DNA from: CAVQZC01 sp963718315
Lineage (GTDB): Bacteria; Actinomycetota; Thermoleophilia; Gaiellales; JAICJC01
Reading direction: 5' to 3'
Length of the DNA stretch: 64,000 nucleotides
NCBI GenBank assembly: GCA_963718315.1
Contig: CAVQZC010000013.1
Span: forward strand, 434,001-498,000
The notes below the pieces were generated by a model. The model was not told the DNA's origin, did not search any database, and was given only the letters and a program-made list of their open reading frames with translations. A program made the position numbers and the translations under genes. Numbering within the stretch: the stretch's first letter is position 1; each line of letters begins with the position of its first letter. Of the stretch, positions 47,790 to 55,535 are shown piece by piece.

Positions 47790-49834
47790 GGACACTGCTC
47801 AAGCACAGCGACCTGCTCGGCGCTGTCGCCGTCGTGGTGATCGTGGCCATGATGCTGGTGCCGATCCCCTCGGCGCTGCTCGACATGATGATCACGATCA
47901 ACATCGGGGGCGCCCTGGTGATCCTGATCACGACGATGTACGTCCCCCGGGCACTCGATTTCGCGGCGTTCCCGTCGCTGCTCCTGCTCACCACTCTCTA
48001 CCGGCTGGCGATCAACGTCAGCGTCACCCGCCTGGTGCTCCTCCACGCGAACGCCGGCAACGTCATCCACGCGTTCGGCGACTTCGTGGTCGGCGGCAAC
48101 GTGCTGGTCGGCATGGTGGTGTTCCTGATCCTGGTGGTCATCCAGTTCGTGGTCATCACCAACGGCGCCGGCCGCGTGGCCGAGGTGGCCGCCCGCTTCA
48201 CCCTGGACGCGATGCCAGGCAAGCAGATGGCGATCGACGCCGATCTGAACGCCGGCCAGATCACCGACGAGGAGGCCCGCAGGCGGCGCGAGGACATCGC
48301 CAAGGAGGCCGACTTCTACGGCGCCATGGACGGTGCCTCCAAGTTCGTCAAGGGCGACGCGGTGGCAGGTGTCGTGATCGTCGCCATCAACCTGCTGGGC
48401 GGCGTCGGGGTCGGCGTCCTGCAGCGGGGCATGGGCTTCAGCGACGCCATCCACACCTTCCCGCTGCTCACCATCGGCGATGGCCTGGCCGCCCAGATCC
48501 CCGCCCTGCTGATCTCCACGGCGATGGGCGTCATCGTCACCCGCAGCGGCAGCGAGGCAGACCTTGGCCGCGACATCACCAACCAGATTCTGAAGCAGCC
48601 CCGGGCGCCGATGATCGCGGGCGGCGTGATCATCGCGATGGGTCTCGTCCCGGGTCTGCCCAAGCTCCCCTTCCTGATCATCGGCGGCTGCTTCGTCGCA
48701 CTCGGCCGGGCGATGAAGTCGCAGGGCATGCAGACTGCCGCCGACGAGCTCGACCAGCAGAAGCAGCAGGAGGCGGCGACCAAGCAGACGCAGTCCCGCG
48801 ACCAGGCCGAGGGTGCGCTGGCCATCGACCCGATCGAGCTGACCATCGGCTTCGGGCTGGTGCCGATGGTCGACCAGAAGTCTGGCGGCGCCCTGCTGGC
48901 CCGCGTGCGGGTTGTCCGCCGCCAGATCGCAAGCGAGCTGGGCATCGTCATCGCCCCCGTGCGCATCCACGACGACGTCGGGCTCGAGTCGCACCAGTAC
49001 GCGGTCAAGATCCGCGGCACCGAGGTCGCCCGCGACCGGATCATCCCCGGCCACCGGCTGGCCATGAACCCGGGCGACGCAGTCGCGCCGGTGGCCGGCA
49101 TCCCGGCCGTCGAGCCGGCCTTCGGCCTCCCCGCCGTGTGGGTCGAGGAGGCCAACCAGGCCGAGGCGGCGGCGCTCGGCTACACGGTTGTCGACTCCGA
49201 GTCGGTGATCGTCACCCACCTCACCGAGACCATCCGCCGGCACGTCGACGAGCTGTTGACCCGGCAGGAGACGCGCAAGCTGCTCGACACGCTCAAGGAT
49301 GCCAACGCAGCTGCCGTTGAGGACATCGTGCCCGAGAAACTTGGTGTCGGCGAGGTCCAGCGCGTGCTCCAGCACCTGCTCCGCGAGGGCGTGTCGATCC
49401 GCGACCTGGGCACCATCCTGGAGGCAATCGGCGACCGCGCGGGCTTCACCCGCGACCCGGCCGTGCTGGCCGAGTACGCCCGCCAGGCGCTGGCCCGGAC
49501 GATCACCGCCGGCTATCTGGACGACGACCGTACCCTGCGCGCCATCTCGCTCGACCCCACGCTCGAGCAGGAGATCGCCGAGTCGGTGGCCCAGACGCCC
49601 GAGGGCGAGTACCTGGCGATGGACCCCGACCGTGCCCAGGCGGTCGTCGGTTCGCTGGCCGGCCAGGTCGAGTCGGCGACCGGTATGGGCGTGCGGCCGG
49701 TCGTGCTCTGCTCCAGCCGCGTGCGCCGCCACCTGCGGCGTCTGATCGAGCAGCGGATGCCGCAGCTTCCAGTCGTGTCCTACAACGAAATTCTTCCCGG
49801 CGTGCGGGTCGAGACAACAGGAGTTGTGAGATGA
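47786..49834 (+). CDS. flhA: Flagellar export gate protein FlhA
   Basis: 682 residues. The N-terminal membrane part has about eight helices and the conserved loop with YRLAINVSVTRLVLL and LDAMPGKQMAIDADLNAGQI followed by ADFYGAMDGASKFVKGDA (the FHIPEP signature region). The cytoplasmic ring domain starts near residue 330 and includes VRIHDDVGLESHQYAVKIRG and RHLRRLIEQRMPQLPVVSYN. It forms the nonameric substrate-docking ring. The last codons and stop lie in the 5' strand of element B. Confidence 0.96.
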   Translation: MRTLLKHSDLLGAVAVVVIVAMMLVPIPSALLDMMITINIGGALVILITTMYVPRALDFAAFPSLLLLTTLYRLAINVSVTRLVLLHANAGNVIHAFGDFVVGGNVLVGMVVFLILVVIQFVVITNGAGRVAEVAARFTLDAMPGKQMAIDADLNAGQITDEEARRRREDIAKEADFYGAMDGASKFVKGDAVAGVVIVAINLLGGVGVGVLQRGMGFSDAIHTFPLLTIGDGLAAQIPALLISTAMGVIVTRSGSEADLGRDITNQILKQPRAPMIAGGVIIAMGLVPGLPKLPFLIIGGCFVALGRAMKSQGMQTAADELDQQKQQEAATKQTQSRDQAEGALAIDPIELTIGFGLVPMVDQKSGGALLARVRVVRRQIASELGIVIAPVRIHDDVGLESHQYAVKIRGTEVARDRIIPGHRLAMNPGDAVAPVAGIPAVEPAFGLPAVWVEEANQAEAAALGYTVVDSESVIVTHLTETIRRHVDELLTRQETRKLLDTLKDANAAAVEDIVPEKLGVGEVQRVLQHLLREGVSIRDLGTILEAIGDRAGFTRDPAVLAEYARQALARTITAGYLDDDRTLRAISLDPTLEQEIAESVAQTPEGEYLAMDPDRAQAVVGSLAGQVESATGMGVRPVVLCSSRVRRHLRRLIEQRMPQLPVVSYNEILPGVRVETTGVVR

Positions 49835-50092
49835 GTGCTCCATATCTCACGTGGTGTCCTGGGTGGCGAAGGTGTCAAGCAGAGCTTGACACCGGCCTGG
49901 AGGGGTCTGCTATTCAGCGGACCCCGCAAGCCGTGCGTCGCGCTGAACGGATGGCGCGCCAATACTGGTTCGTATTGGTGCGCCATGCGGGCACCGCGAG
50001 GTGCAGGTTCGCAGGCACAGCCACCCACAGCCCGAGCGAACAACCAATCCCGCCTGGCGGCCAGGCACGCGAGAGATATGGAGTACTCATCT
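49829..50092 (+). ncRNA. Structured RNA element B (between flhA and flhF)
   Basis: AGATGAGTGCTCCATATCTC (49829-49848) pairs along all 20 bases, one as G-U, with GAGATATGGAGTACTCATCT (50073-50092). The 5' strand includes the flhA stop (49832-49834); the 3' strand holds the only GGAG (50080-50083) ahead of the flhF ATG at 50094. Inner hairpins are GGTGTCAAGC/GCTTGACACC (49871-49893), GGGGTCTGC/GCGGACCCC (49902-49925), a 15-bp stem ATGGCGCGCCAATAC/GTATTGGTGCGCCAT (49951-49986) with loop TGGTTC, and GCCTGG/CCAGGC (50052-50066). Bases 49842-49872 are identical to 39481-39511 of element A; 50006-50024 and 50059-50082 are also conserved. No known family is recognised. Confidence 0.72.
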
Positions 50093-50093
50093 A

Positions 50094-51299
50094 ATGCCTG
50101 AGACAAAGACATATCGCGGTGCGACGCTCGAGGAGCTGCTGCCGACGATCCGGGCCGAGCTGGGGCCGGATGCCGTGATCACGCGGCAGCGGGAGGGCCT
50201 GATCGGCGGCGTCGGCGGGTTCTTCCAGAAGAAGTGCGTCGAGGTCGAGGCGGCGGCGCTGGGATCGGGCCAGCCGCTGTCCACCATGCCCGCCCAGCGC
50301 GTGGTCGACTCCTACGACACCGCCGGTCTCGAGGCGACTCCCGAGGAGCTCGCCACTCCGGTGATGCAGAAACTGATCGACCAGGCGTCCCCGTTCGCCG
50401 ACCATCTCGAGTCGGCCGAGATCGCTGAGGCAGCCCGCTTCCAGCCGATCGAGACGCCCCCAGTGGCCGACATTGAGCCGGTCGCCCCGGCCGAGCCGGA
50501 GAGCGAGGACAACATCGAGCTCTCCCCCTCCCCCAGCGACCCCGGCTTCGAGCAGGCCCGGGCCGAGCTGGTCGAGGCAGGAATCCCGGCAGCAACTGCC
50601 GACGCGGTAGTGCAGGACGCCGAGCGCGGCATGGCGCCGTTCGACCGCGAGGCCAGTCCCCGCGACCTGGTGCGCCGGGCCCTCGCCCGTGCGATCAAGA
50701 TCGAGCACGGCTGGAAGACCAAGCGGCGGACGATCGCCGTGGTCGGTGCGTCCGGCAGCGGAAAGACGCTGGCGGCGGCCAAGCTCTGCCATGCCTATGC
50801 GTCGGGATCCCGGATCGCGGTGCGCACGCTGAGCCTCGAGCCCTCGTCCGGCGCGTACCGCCTGGGCACCTTGACCGAGCATCTGGACATCGGCGTCCGC
50901 GTGGCCGAGACGCCGGAAGCGGCGAAACGGGCCGCCACCCGGATGCAGGGCGAGAGCCTGATCGTGGTCGACACCCCGCCGGTCTCGGGGCGCGACGCCA
51001 AGGCGATCGCCGCTCTCGGCGAGTTGATGGCGCAGGTGAAGCCCGACGAGACGCACCTGGTGGTGCCGGCGACGATGGACGCCCGCGCGGCGCAGGCGCT
51101 CTACGACGCACTGTCGCCGTCGGTAGCGATCAACAGGATCCTGATCACGGGGATGGACGAAGCACCGTCGCCCGCTCCCGCGGTCGGCCTCGCGTTTGCC
51201 CTGAAGAAGCCGGTTTCCTACGTCGGCGAGGGTCGCCGCCCCTCGGCTGGGCTGCGCCCGGCCGACGCGAACACCCTTGCAGAGCAGGTATTGCCGTGA
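50094..51299 (+). CDS. flhF: Flagellar SRP-type GTPase FlhF
   Basis: Directs flagellum placement and early assembly. 401 residues from ATG 50094. The start KTYRGATLEELLPTIRAELG with PDAVITRQREGLIGGVGGFF is the FlhF B domain; a 110-residue variable acidic linker follows; the NG domain has GTP loop VVGASGSGKTLAAAKLCHAY and the switch segment VVDTPPVSGRDAKAIAAL, where DTPP stands in for the more usual DTAG. No flhG (MinD-like partner) follows. Its ribosome site is inside element B. Confidence 0.9.
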   Translation: MPETKTYRGATLEELLPTIRAELGPDAVITRQREGLIGGVGGFFQKKCVEVEAAALGSGQPLSTMPAQRVVDSYDTAGLEATPEELATPVMQKLIDQASPFADHLESAEIAEAARFQPIETPPVADIEPVAPAEPESEDNIELSPSPSDPGFEQARAELVEAGIPAATADAVVQDAERGMAPFDREASPRDLVRRALARAIKIEHGWKTKRRTIAVVGASGSGKTLAAAKLCHAYASGSRIAVRTLSLEPSSGAYRLGTLTEHLDIGVRVAETPEAAKRAATRMQGESLIVVDTPPVSGRDAKAIAALGELMAQVKPDETHLVVPATMDARAAQALYDALSPSVAINRILITGMDEAPSPAPAVGLAFALKKPVSYVGEGRRPSAGLRPADANTLAEQVLP

Positions 51300-51336
51300 T
51301 CGTGCCGAATGACACGGGGTGGACGGAGTCGTTCTG

Positions 51337-51654
51337 ATGGCATCGCCCAAGCCTCCCCTGGTCAGCATCACCGAGCACCCACGCGCGGCCGCGTCGATCC
51401 GCACCTGGAAGAGCTACGGCGCGCTCGGATGCTTCCTGGTCGCCGGTTACGCAAGCTATAGCCAGGGGCTGGCACTCGCCGACGCCGGCGTGCGGGCGCT
51501 GATTGCCGGGTGCGTCGGCTACCTGGTCGTCGGGTTTGCCGTGGTCGGTATCTGGAGGCACGTCCTGGAGATGCAGGCGCGAACCGCCGTGCAGCGTGCG
51601 CACGCCGCACGGCTGGCGGCCGCGCAGAAGCGAAACGAGACTGACGCGAGCTGA
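51337..51654 (+). CDS. Small membrane protein after flhF, unknown
   Basis: 105 residues from ATG 51337 (an ATG at 51319 is also in frame). Two membrane helices are visible, SYGALGCFLVAGYASYSQGL and ALIAGCVGYLVVGFAVVGIW, followed by a basic/alanine-rich helix (QRAHAARLAAAQKRNE). I know no family. Position between flhF and the flagellin promoter and a one-base overlap with the next gene suggest a flagellar link. Confidence 0.6.
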   Translation: MASPKPPLVSITEHPRAAASIRTWKSYGALGCFLVAGYASYSQGLALADAGVRALIAGCVGYLVVGFAVVGIWRHVLEMQARTAVQRAHAARLAAAQKRNETDAS

Positions 51655-51836
51655 TGTTCGACCCGTTCGGCCCCATCGAGCGGATTCAGCCCACACCCCC
51701 GCCGCCCAAGCCGCGGCGAGAGCGCTCGAGCCGCGAGGAATCGGAGCAGCACCGTCATCGCCAGGAGCACGAGGACGAGGACATCGACGAGGAGGAGCCG
51801 GATGACGGGCTGCCTCACATCGACGTCCAGGCCTAG
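51654..51836 (+). CDS. Small acidic protein, unknown, coupled to previous gene
   Basis: 60 residues from an ATG that shares a base with the preceding stop (TGATG). It starts MFDPFGPIERIQPTPPPPKP and continues with a basic patch and then a strongly acidic run (HEDEDIDEEEPDDGLP). No fold is evident and it may be disordered. The tight coupling supports a real gene, but the biased composition keeps confidence moderate. Confidence 0.5.
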   Translation: MFDPFGPIERIQPTPPPPKPRRERSSREESEQHRHRQEHEDEDIDEEEPDDGLPHIDVQA

Positions 51837-51875
51837 CAGGCGCGCCGCGGCACAAAGATGCTCTCGCACATCTGC

Positions 51876-51902
51876 TAAATAGGGAAGCGAACCGGTCGAT
51901 TA
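51876..51902 (+). promoter_or_regulatory. Sigma-28-type promoter for flagellin gene 1
   Basis: TAAA (51876-51879), 15 bases, GTCGATTA (51895-51902), about 97 bases before the ATG. The upstream base context GCTAAA is the same as at flagellin gene 2. Confidence 0.85.
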
Positions 51903-51981
51903 CCAGTAGGTCACGCCTGATCTGTCATAGGCGGGACAAGGCTCGGCAAGGATGTCCGGGCTCTCTTGGGACCACCCACGT

Positions 51982-51997
51982 TCTTCAAGGAGGAAGA
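51982..51997 (+). promoter_or_regulatory. Predicted CsrA-binding hairpin over flagellin 1 ribosome site
   Basis: TCTTC (51982-51986) and GAAGA (51993-51997) enclose the hexaloop AAGGAG, which puts a GGA and the Shine-Dalgarno in the loop. The sequence fits the CsrA consensus ACANGGANGT at 8 of 10 positions. Confidence 0.55.
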
Positions 51998-51999
51998 GC

Positions 52000-52818
52000 A
52001 TGTCCCTTCGCATCATGTCCAACGTCGAGGCTTTCGACGCCCACCGCAATCTCCAGAGCACGGAGAACGCGCTGTCCTCGTCGATGCAGAAGCTCTCGTC
52101 GGGCTATCGCATCAACAAGGCTGCTGACGACGCTGCCGGCCTGGCCATCAGCGAGCAGATGCAGTCGCAGATCGGTGGCCTGGATCAGGCCCAGCGGAAT
52201 GCCCAGGACGCTGAGTCCCTGGTGCAGACCGGTGAAGGTGCGCTGAGCGAAGTGCAGAGCATGCTGCAGCGCGTCCGCGATCTGGCCGTGCAGTACAACA
52301 ACGGCACGCTGTCCACCGCCGACAAGGCCTCGATCACCGCTGAGGTTGCTCAGCTGTGCGCCGAGATCAGCCAGATCGGCAGCCAGACGCAGTTCAACGG
52401 CATCGCCCTGCTGACCGGCGCGGCGACCGTGACCTTCCAGGTCGGTGCCAACGACGGCGAGACCCTCTCCGTCGCCAGCACGCAGCTGTTTGGCACCGGT
52501 GGCTCGCAGGCCGTCGACTCGGCGCTGTTCAACTTCAGCGGCTCCACGGTGACGCTGCAGTCGATCGATGCCGCCATCCAGAACGTGTCGGATATGCGCT
52601 CGACCTACGGCTCGGTGCAGAACCGGCTCGACCACACGCTCAACAACCTCGCCAGCTACGAGGAGAACCTGACCGCGGCGAACTCGCGCATCAAGGACGT
52701 CGACATGGCGTCCGAGATGGTGAACTTCACCAAGCTCCAGGTGCTCCAGCAGGCGGGTACGGCCATGCTCGCGCAGGCCAACCAGCAGCCGCAGAGCATC
52801 CTCTCGCTGCTCCGCTAA
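52000..52818 (+). CDS. fliC1: Flagellin, copy 1
   Basis: Filament subunit, 272 residues. The D0/D1 N-terminus is NVEAFDAHRNLQSTENALSS through GYRINKAADDAAGLAISEQM; the C-terminal part is LTAANSRIKDVDMASEMVNF with the final LQVLQQAGTAMLAQANQQPQ. The variable centre is short (about 60 residues), so this is a compact flagellin. AAGGAGG lies six bases from the ATG. The product is identical to copy 2. Confidence 0.97.
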   Translation: MSLRIMSNVEAFDAHRNLQSTENALSSSMQKLSSGYRINKAADDAAGLAISEQMQSQIGGLDQAQRNAQDAESLVQTGEGALSEVQSMLQRVRDLAVQYNNGTLSTADKASITAEVAQLCAEISQIGSQTQFNGIALLTGAATVTFQVGANDGETLSVASTQLFGTGGSQAVDSALFNFSGSTVTLQSIDAAIQNVSDMRSTYGSVQNRLDHTLNNLASYEENLTAANSRIKDVDMASEMVNFTKLQVLQQAGTAMLAQANQQPQSILSLLR

Positions 52819-52860
52819 GCACCACCAGCAACACCGCATCACACATAACGGGACGACACA

Positions 52861-52895
52861 CACTGAGGGCCGCCCCCACCGGGCGGCCCTCAGTG
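52861..52895 (+). terminator. Terminator of flagellin gene 1
   Basis: CACTGAGGGCCGCCC (52861-52875) pairs with GGGCGGCCCTCAGTG (52881-52895), 15 bp around a five-base loop, 42 bases past the stop. There is no T tract. Confidence 0.8.
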
Positions 52896-53031
52896 CTTAA
52901 AGACGTGGTCACGTCACGGCCGGCGTCACACTTCCGAGACGGCGTTCGACCGGGTCTGGCCCGGTCCGGTCCCAGACACAGCGGCGTTGCAGGGTCGTGA
53001 CAGGTGCCGATGGGAGGCCGCGGCTGAGCAG

Positions 53032-53670
53032 CTAGCCGAGCCGGACGTAGCCGGTGGCGTCGCCGGGCGAGTGCTGGCGCTCGTAGACGCCATTGCTGGT
53101 GTTGCCCTCGACGGTGGTCAGCGTCCCGTCCGGGTTGACCGACTCGACGATGCCGACGTGCTCGGTGCCGAACAGGATCAGGTCGCCGGGCTGCGGAGTC
53201 TCGGTGAACCGACCGGTGCTCTTGGCCCAGTCGGTGATCTCGGCGACGGAGCCCAGGCCCTGGCCGGTCGAGCCCAGCGGGGCGCCCGCCTGAGCGGCGC
53301 ACCAGGAGACGAAGTAGGCGCACCAGGGAGCGCCGGCGTAGCTGCCGGCGACGGCCGAGCGGTACATCGAGATCTGCGGGCCGTCGTTGGAGCCCGGTGG
53401 CTGCTCGGTCACGCCGAGCTGCGACTTCGCGATCGCAAGCGCGCGCAGGCCGGTGTTGGAGCCGTCGCCCGAGCCGTTAACGGCGCTGGCCGGATCAGCC
53501 TGCGCGGATGCCAGGGCCGACTGGAAGCTCGAGCCCGACGGGCTCGCCGATACCGTCGAGGCGCCGGCTGAACTGCTCGCCGGAGTGGTCGTGGCGGCCG
53601 CCGGAGTGACGAGCTGCTGCAGCATCGTGTCGATCTGCGAGACCCGCTGAACCGCGTCGAGATAGCTCAT
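53032..53670 (-). CDS. CHAP-domain peptidoglycan hydrolase of the flagellar cluster
   Basis: 212 residues from ATG 53668-53670, which the -10 of a sigma-28 promoter precedes by eight bases. The N-terminal helix SYLDAVQRVSQIDTMLQQL resembles that of the transglycosylase at 35.7 kb; a Ser/Thr/Ala linker follows; then an amidase/endopeptidase-type domain with catalytic cysteine in GAPWCAYFVSWCAAQAG, histidine in FGTEHVGIVESV and the EGNTSNGVYER end. No signal peptide is seen. Location between flagellin copies, the promoter class and the shared N-terminus suggest a wall hydrolase used by the flagellum; a phage endolysin origin of the domain is possible. Confidence 0.8.
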   Translation of the reverse strand: MSYLDAVQRVSQIDTMLQQLVTPAAATTTPASSSAGASTVSASPSGSSFQSALASAQADPASAVNGSGDGSNTGLRALAIAKSQLGVTEQPPGSNDGPQISMYRSAVAGSYAGAPWCAYFVSWCAAQAGAPLGSTGQGLGSVAEITDWAKSTGRFTETPQPGDLILFGTEHVGIVESVNPDGTLTTVEGNTSNGVYERQHSPGDATGYVRLG

Positions 53671-53678
53671 CAAGCCAG

Positions 53679-53705
53679 TAATCGACCCGTTTTGACGGCA
53701 ATTCA
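53679..53705 (-). promoter_or_regulatory. Sigma-28-type promoter for the CHAP gene
   Basis: On the minus strand TGAA (53702-53705), 15 bases, GTCGATTA (53679-53686). It stands back to back with the flagellin 2 promoter, 10 bases apart. Confidence 0.7.
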
Positions 53706-53715
53706 CGCAACATGC

Positions 53716-53742
53716 TAAAGAACCGTTGGAGCCGGGCGATTA
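53716..53742 (+). promoter_or_regulatory. Sigma-28-type promoter for flagellin gene 2
   Basis: TAAA (53716-53719), 15 bases, GGCGATTA (53735-53742), 85 bases before the ATG. It lies outside the repeat, so the two flagellin copies have separately evolved promoters of the same class. Confidence 0.85.
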
Positions 53743-53809
53743 CCCGGTGTGCAGCCTGGTCGATGCCAGGCCGTCAGATCCACACGATGTGGGTCTGCTG
53801 GGACCCCCG

Positions 53810-53825
53810 TCTTCAAGGAGGAAGA
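53810..53825 (+). promoter_or_regulatory. Predicted CsrA-binding hairpin over flagellin 2 ribosome site
   Basis: Same stem TCTTC/GAAGA and hexaloop AAGGAG as at flagellin 1, since the repeat begins exactly at this hairpin. Confidence 0.55.
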
Positions 53826-53827
53826 GC

Positions 53828-54646
53828 ATGTCCCTTCGCATCATGTCCAACGTCGAGGCTTTCGACGCCCACCGCAATCTCCAGAGCACGGAGAACGCGC
53901 TGTCCTCGTCGATGCAGAAGCTCTCGTCGGGCTATCGCATCAACAAGGCTGCTGACGACGCTGCCGGCCTGGCCATCAGCGAGCAGATGCAGTCGCAGAT
54001 CGGTGGCCTGGATCAGGCCCAGCGGAATGCCCAGGACGCTGAGTCCCTGGTGCAGACCGGTGAAGGTGCGCTGAGCGAAGTGCAGAGCATGCTGCAGCGC
54101 GTCCGCGATCTGGCCGTGCAGTACAACAACGGCACGCTGTCCACCGCCGACAAGGCCTCGATCACCGCTGAGGTTGCTCAGCTGTGCGCCGAGATCAGCC
54201 AGATCGGCAGCCAGACGCAGTTCAACGGCATCGCCCTGCTGACCGGCGCGGCGACCGTGACCTTCCAGGTCGGTGCCAACGACGGCGAGACCCTCTCCGT
54301 CGCCAGCACGCAGCTGTTTGGCACCGGTGGCTCGCAGGCCGTCGACTCGGCGCTGTTCAACTTCAGCGGCTCCACGGTGACGCTGCAGTCGATCGATGCC
54401 GCCATCCAGAACGTGTCGGATATGCGCTCGACCTACGGCTCGGTGCAGAACCGGCTCGACCACACGCTCAACAACCTCGCCAGCTACGAGGAGAACCTGA
54501 CCGCGGCGAACTCGCGCATCAAGGACGTCGACATGGCGTCCGAGATGGTGAACTTCACCAAGCTCCAGGTGCTCCAGCAGGCGGGTACGGCCATGCTCGC
54601 GCAGGCCAACCAGCAGCCGCAGAGCATCCTCTCGCTGCTCCGCTAA
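53828..54646 (+). CDS. fliC2: Flagellin, copy 2
   Basis: 272 residues, identical in protein to copy 1 and, as far as I compared, in DNA across the gene. It has its own sigma-28 promoter and leader. Identity at synonymous sites means very recent duplication or continuing gene conversion, so the second gene probably serves dosage rather than a different filament type. Confidence 0.97.
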   Translation: MSLRIMSNVEAFDAHRNLQSTENALSSSMQKLSSGYRINKAADDAAGLAISEQMQSQIGGLDQAQRNAQDAESLVQTGEGALSEVQSMLQRVRDLAVQYNNGTLSTADKASITAEVAQLCAEISQIGSQTQFNGIALLTGAATVTFQVGANDGETLSVASTQLFGTGGSQAVDSALFNFSGSTVTLQSIDAAIQNVSDMRSTYGSVQNRLDHTLNNLASYEENLTAANSRIKDVDMASEMVNFTKLQVLQQAGTAMLAQANQQPQSILSLLR

Positions 54647-54688
54647 GCACCACCAGCAACACCGCATCACACATAACGGGACGACACA

Positions 54689-54723
54689 CACTGAGGGCCG
54701 CCCCCACCGGGCGGCCCTCGGTG
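54689..54723 (+). terminator. Terminator of flagellin gene 2
   Basis: Same 15-bp hairpin as after copy 1, with one U-A pair replaced by U-G. It also separates the flagellin from the convergent SDR gene. Confidence 0.8.
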
Positions 54724-54736
54724 CTTAACGCGTCGG

Positions 54737-55513
54737 CTACTGGGCCATCAGGCCGCCGTCGACCACGACCGCCTCGCCCGTGATGTACGCCGCGTCCTCT
54801 GACGCGAGGAAGGCCACGGTCGGCGCGATGTCCTCGGCGACGCCCTGCCGGTTCATCGGCACCAGCTGCTCGACCATCGCGGCGACCGCCTCGTCGTCCA
54901 TCCCGGCCTCCTCGAAGATGACGTCGTTGAAGCCCGTGTCGACCCAGCCCGGGCAGACGCAGTTGACGCGGATTCCGTCTCCGGCGTACTCGACCGCGAG
55001 CTGGCGGGTGAGGTTGATGACCGCGCCCTTGGACGAGTCGTATGCAACCAGGTTGGGCTCGCCGAGCATGCCGCTGATCGAGGCCGTGTTTACGATCGCG
55101 CCTCCACCCTGCCGCTGCATCACCGGGATCACCGCCCGGCTGACCAGCAGTATCCCGCGCACGTTGACGGCGTAGTGCCGATCCCATTCCTCGAGCGTCT
55201 GGTCGAGCGCGGTGCCGGGGATCATCACGCCGGCGTTGTTGTGCAGCACGTCGATGCGGCTGAACCGCTCGACGATCGCCTCGACCATCGCCGCCACCTC
55301 GGCCGGATCGGCGACATCGCAGACGAAGGTGGCCGCATCGATGCCGTCGGCACCAAGCAGCTCGACCGTCTCGGCCGCGGCCTCGGCGCGGATGTCGTTG
55401 ACGGCCAGTCTCGCGCCCTCGGCCCCGAGCCGCCGAGCGGATGCCCGGCCGATGCCGTGGCCGGCGCCGGTGACGAGGGCGACAGCTCCGGCGAATCGCT
55501 GCGAGACGGCCAT
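54737..55513 (-). CDS. Short-chain dehydrogenase/reductase
   Basis: 258 residues of the classical SDR family. The cofactor loop is TGAGHGIG (about residue 16); the acidic VNDIRAE after the second strand favours NAD over NADP; NNAG, the serine in NTASISGM and YDSSKGAVINL supply the catalytic residues; PGWVDTGF and the C-terminal TGEAVVVDGG are typical. The substrate is unknown. It has no evident tie to motility and sits in a three-gene block, all on the minus strand, within the late flagellar region. Confidence 0.9.
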   Translation of the reverse strand: MAVSQRFAGAVALVTGAGHGIGRASARRLGAEGARLAVNDIRAEAAAETVELLGADGIDAATFVCDVADPAEVAAMVEAIVERFSRIDVLHNNAGVMIPGTALDQTLEEWDRHYAVNVRGILLVSRAVIPVMQRQGGGAIVNTASISGMLGEPNLVAYDSSKGAVINLTRQLAVEYAGDGIRVNCVCPGWVDTGFNDVIFEEAGMDDEAVAAMVEQLVPMNRQGVAEDIAPTVAFLASEDAAYITGEAVVVDGGLMAQ

Positions 55514-55535
55514 CCGCCGATCCTAACGACCTCGG

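Larger units (their letters stand above)
51982..52900 (+). repeat. Flagellin direct repeat, copy 1
   Basis: This 919-base segment recurs at 53810-54728 (constant offset 1828). By eye I found a single difference, A at 52892 against G at 54720. It covers the ribosome site, the whole gene and the terminator; the sequence diverges at once outside it. Confidence 0.85.
53810..54728 (+). repeat. Flagellin direct repeat, copy 2
   Basis: Second copy of the 919-base repeat (first at 51982-52900). The only difference seen, G at 54720, changes a U-A pair of the terminator stem to U-G and so keeps the hairpin. Confidence 0.85.

Noticed and set aside
47678..49843. 721-codon minus-strand frame opposite flhA
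   Set aside because: It is a histidine/aspartate-rich shadow of FlhA with no recognisable motif.
39473..50092. Elements A and B as terminal inverted repeats of a transposable element
   Set aside because: There is no transposase, no identical outer ends and no target duplication; the outer arms differ between copies yet stay complementary, which fits RNA better. Not fully excluded.
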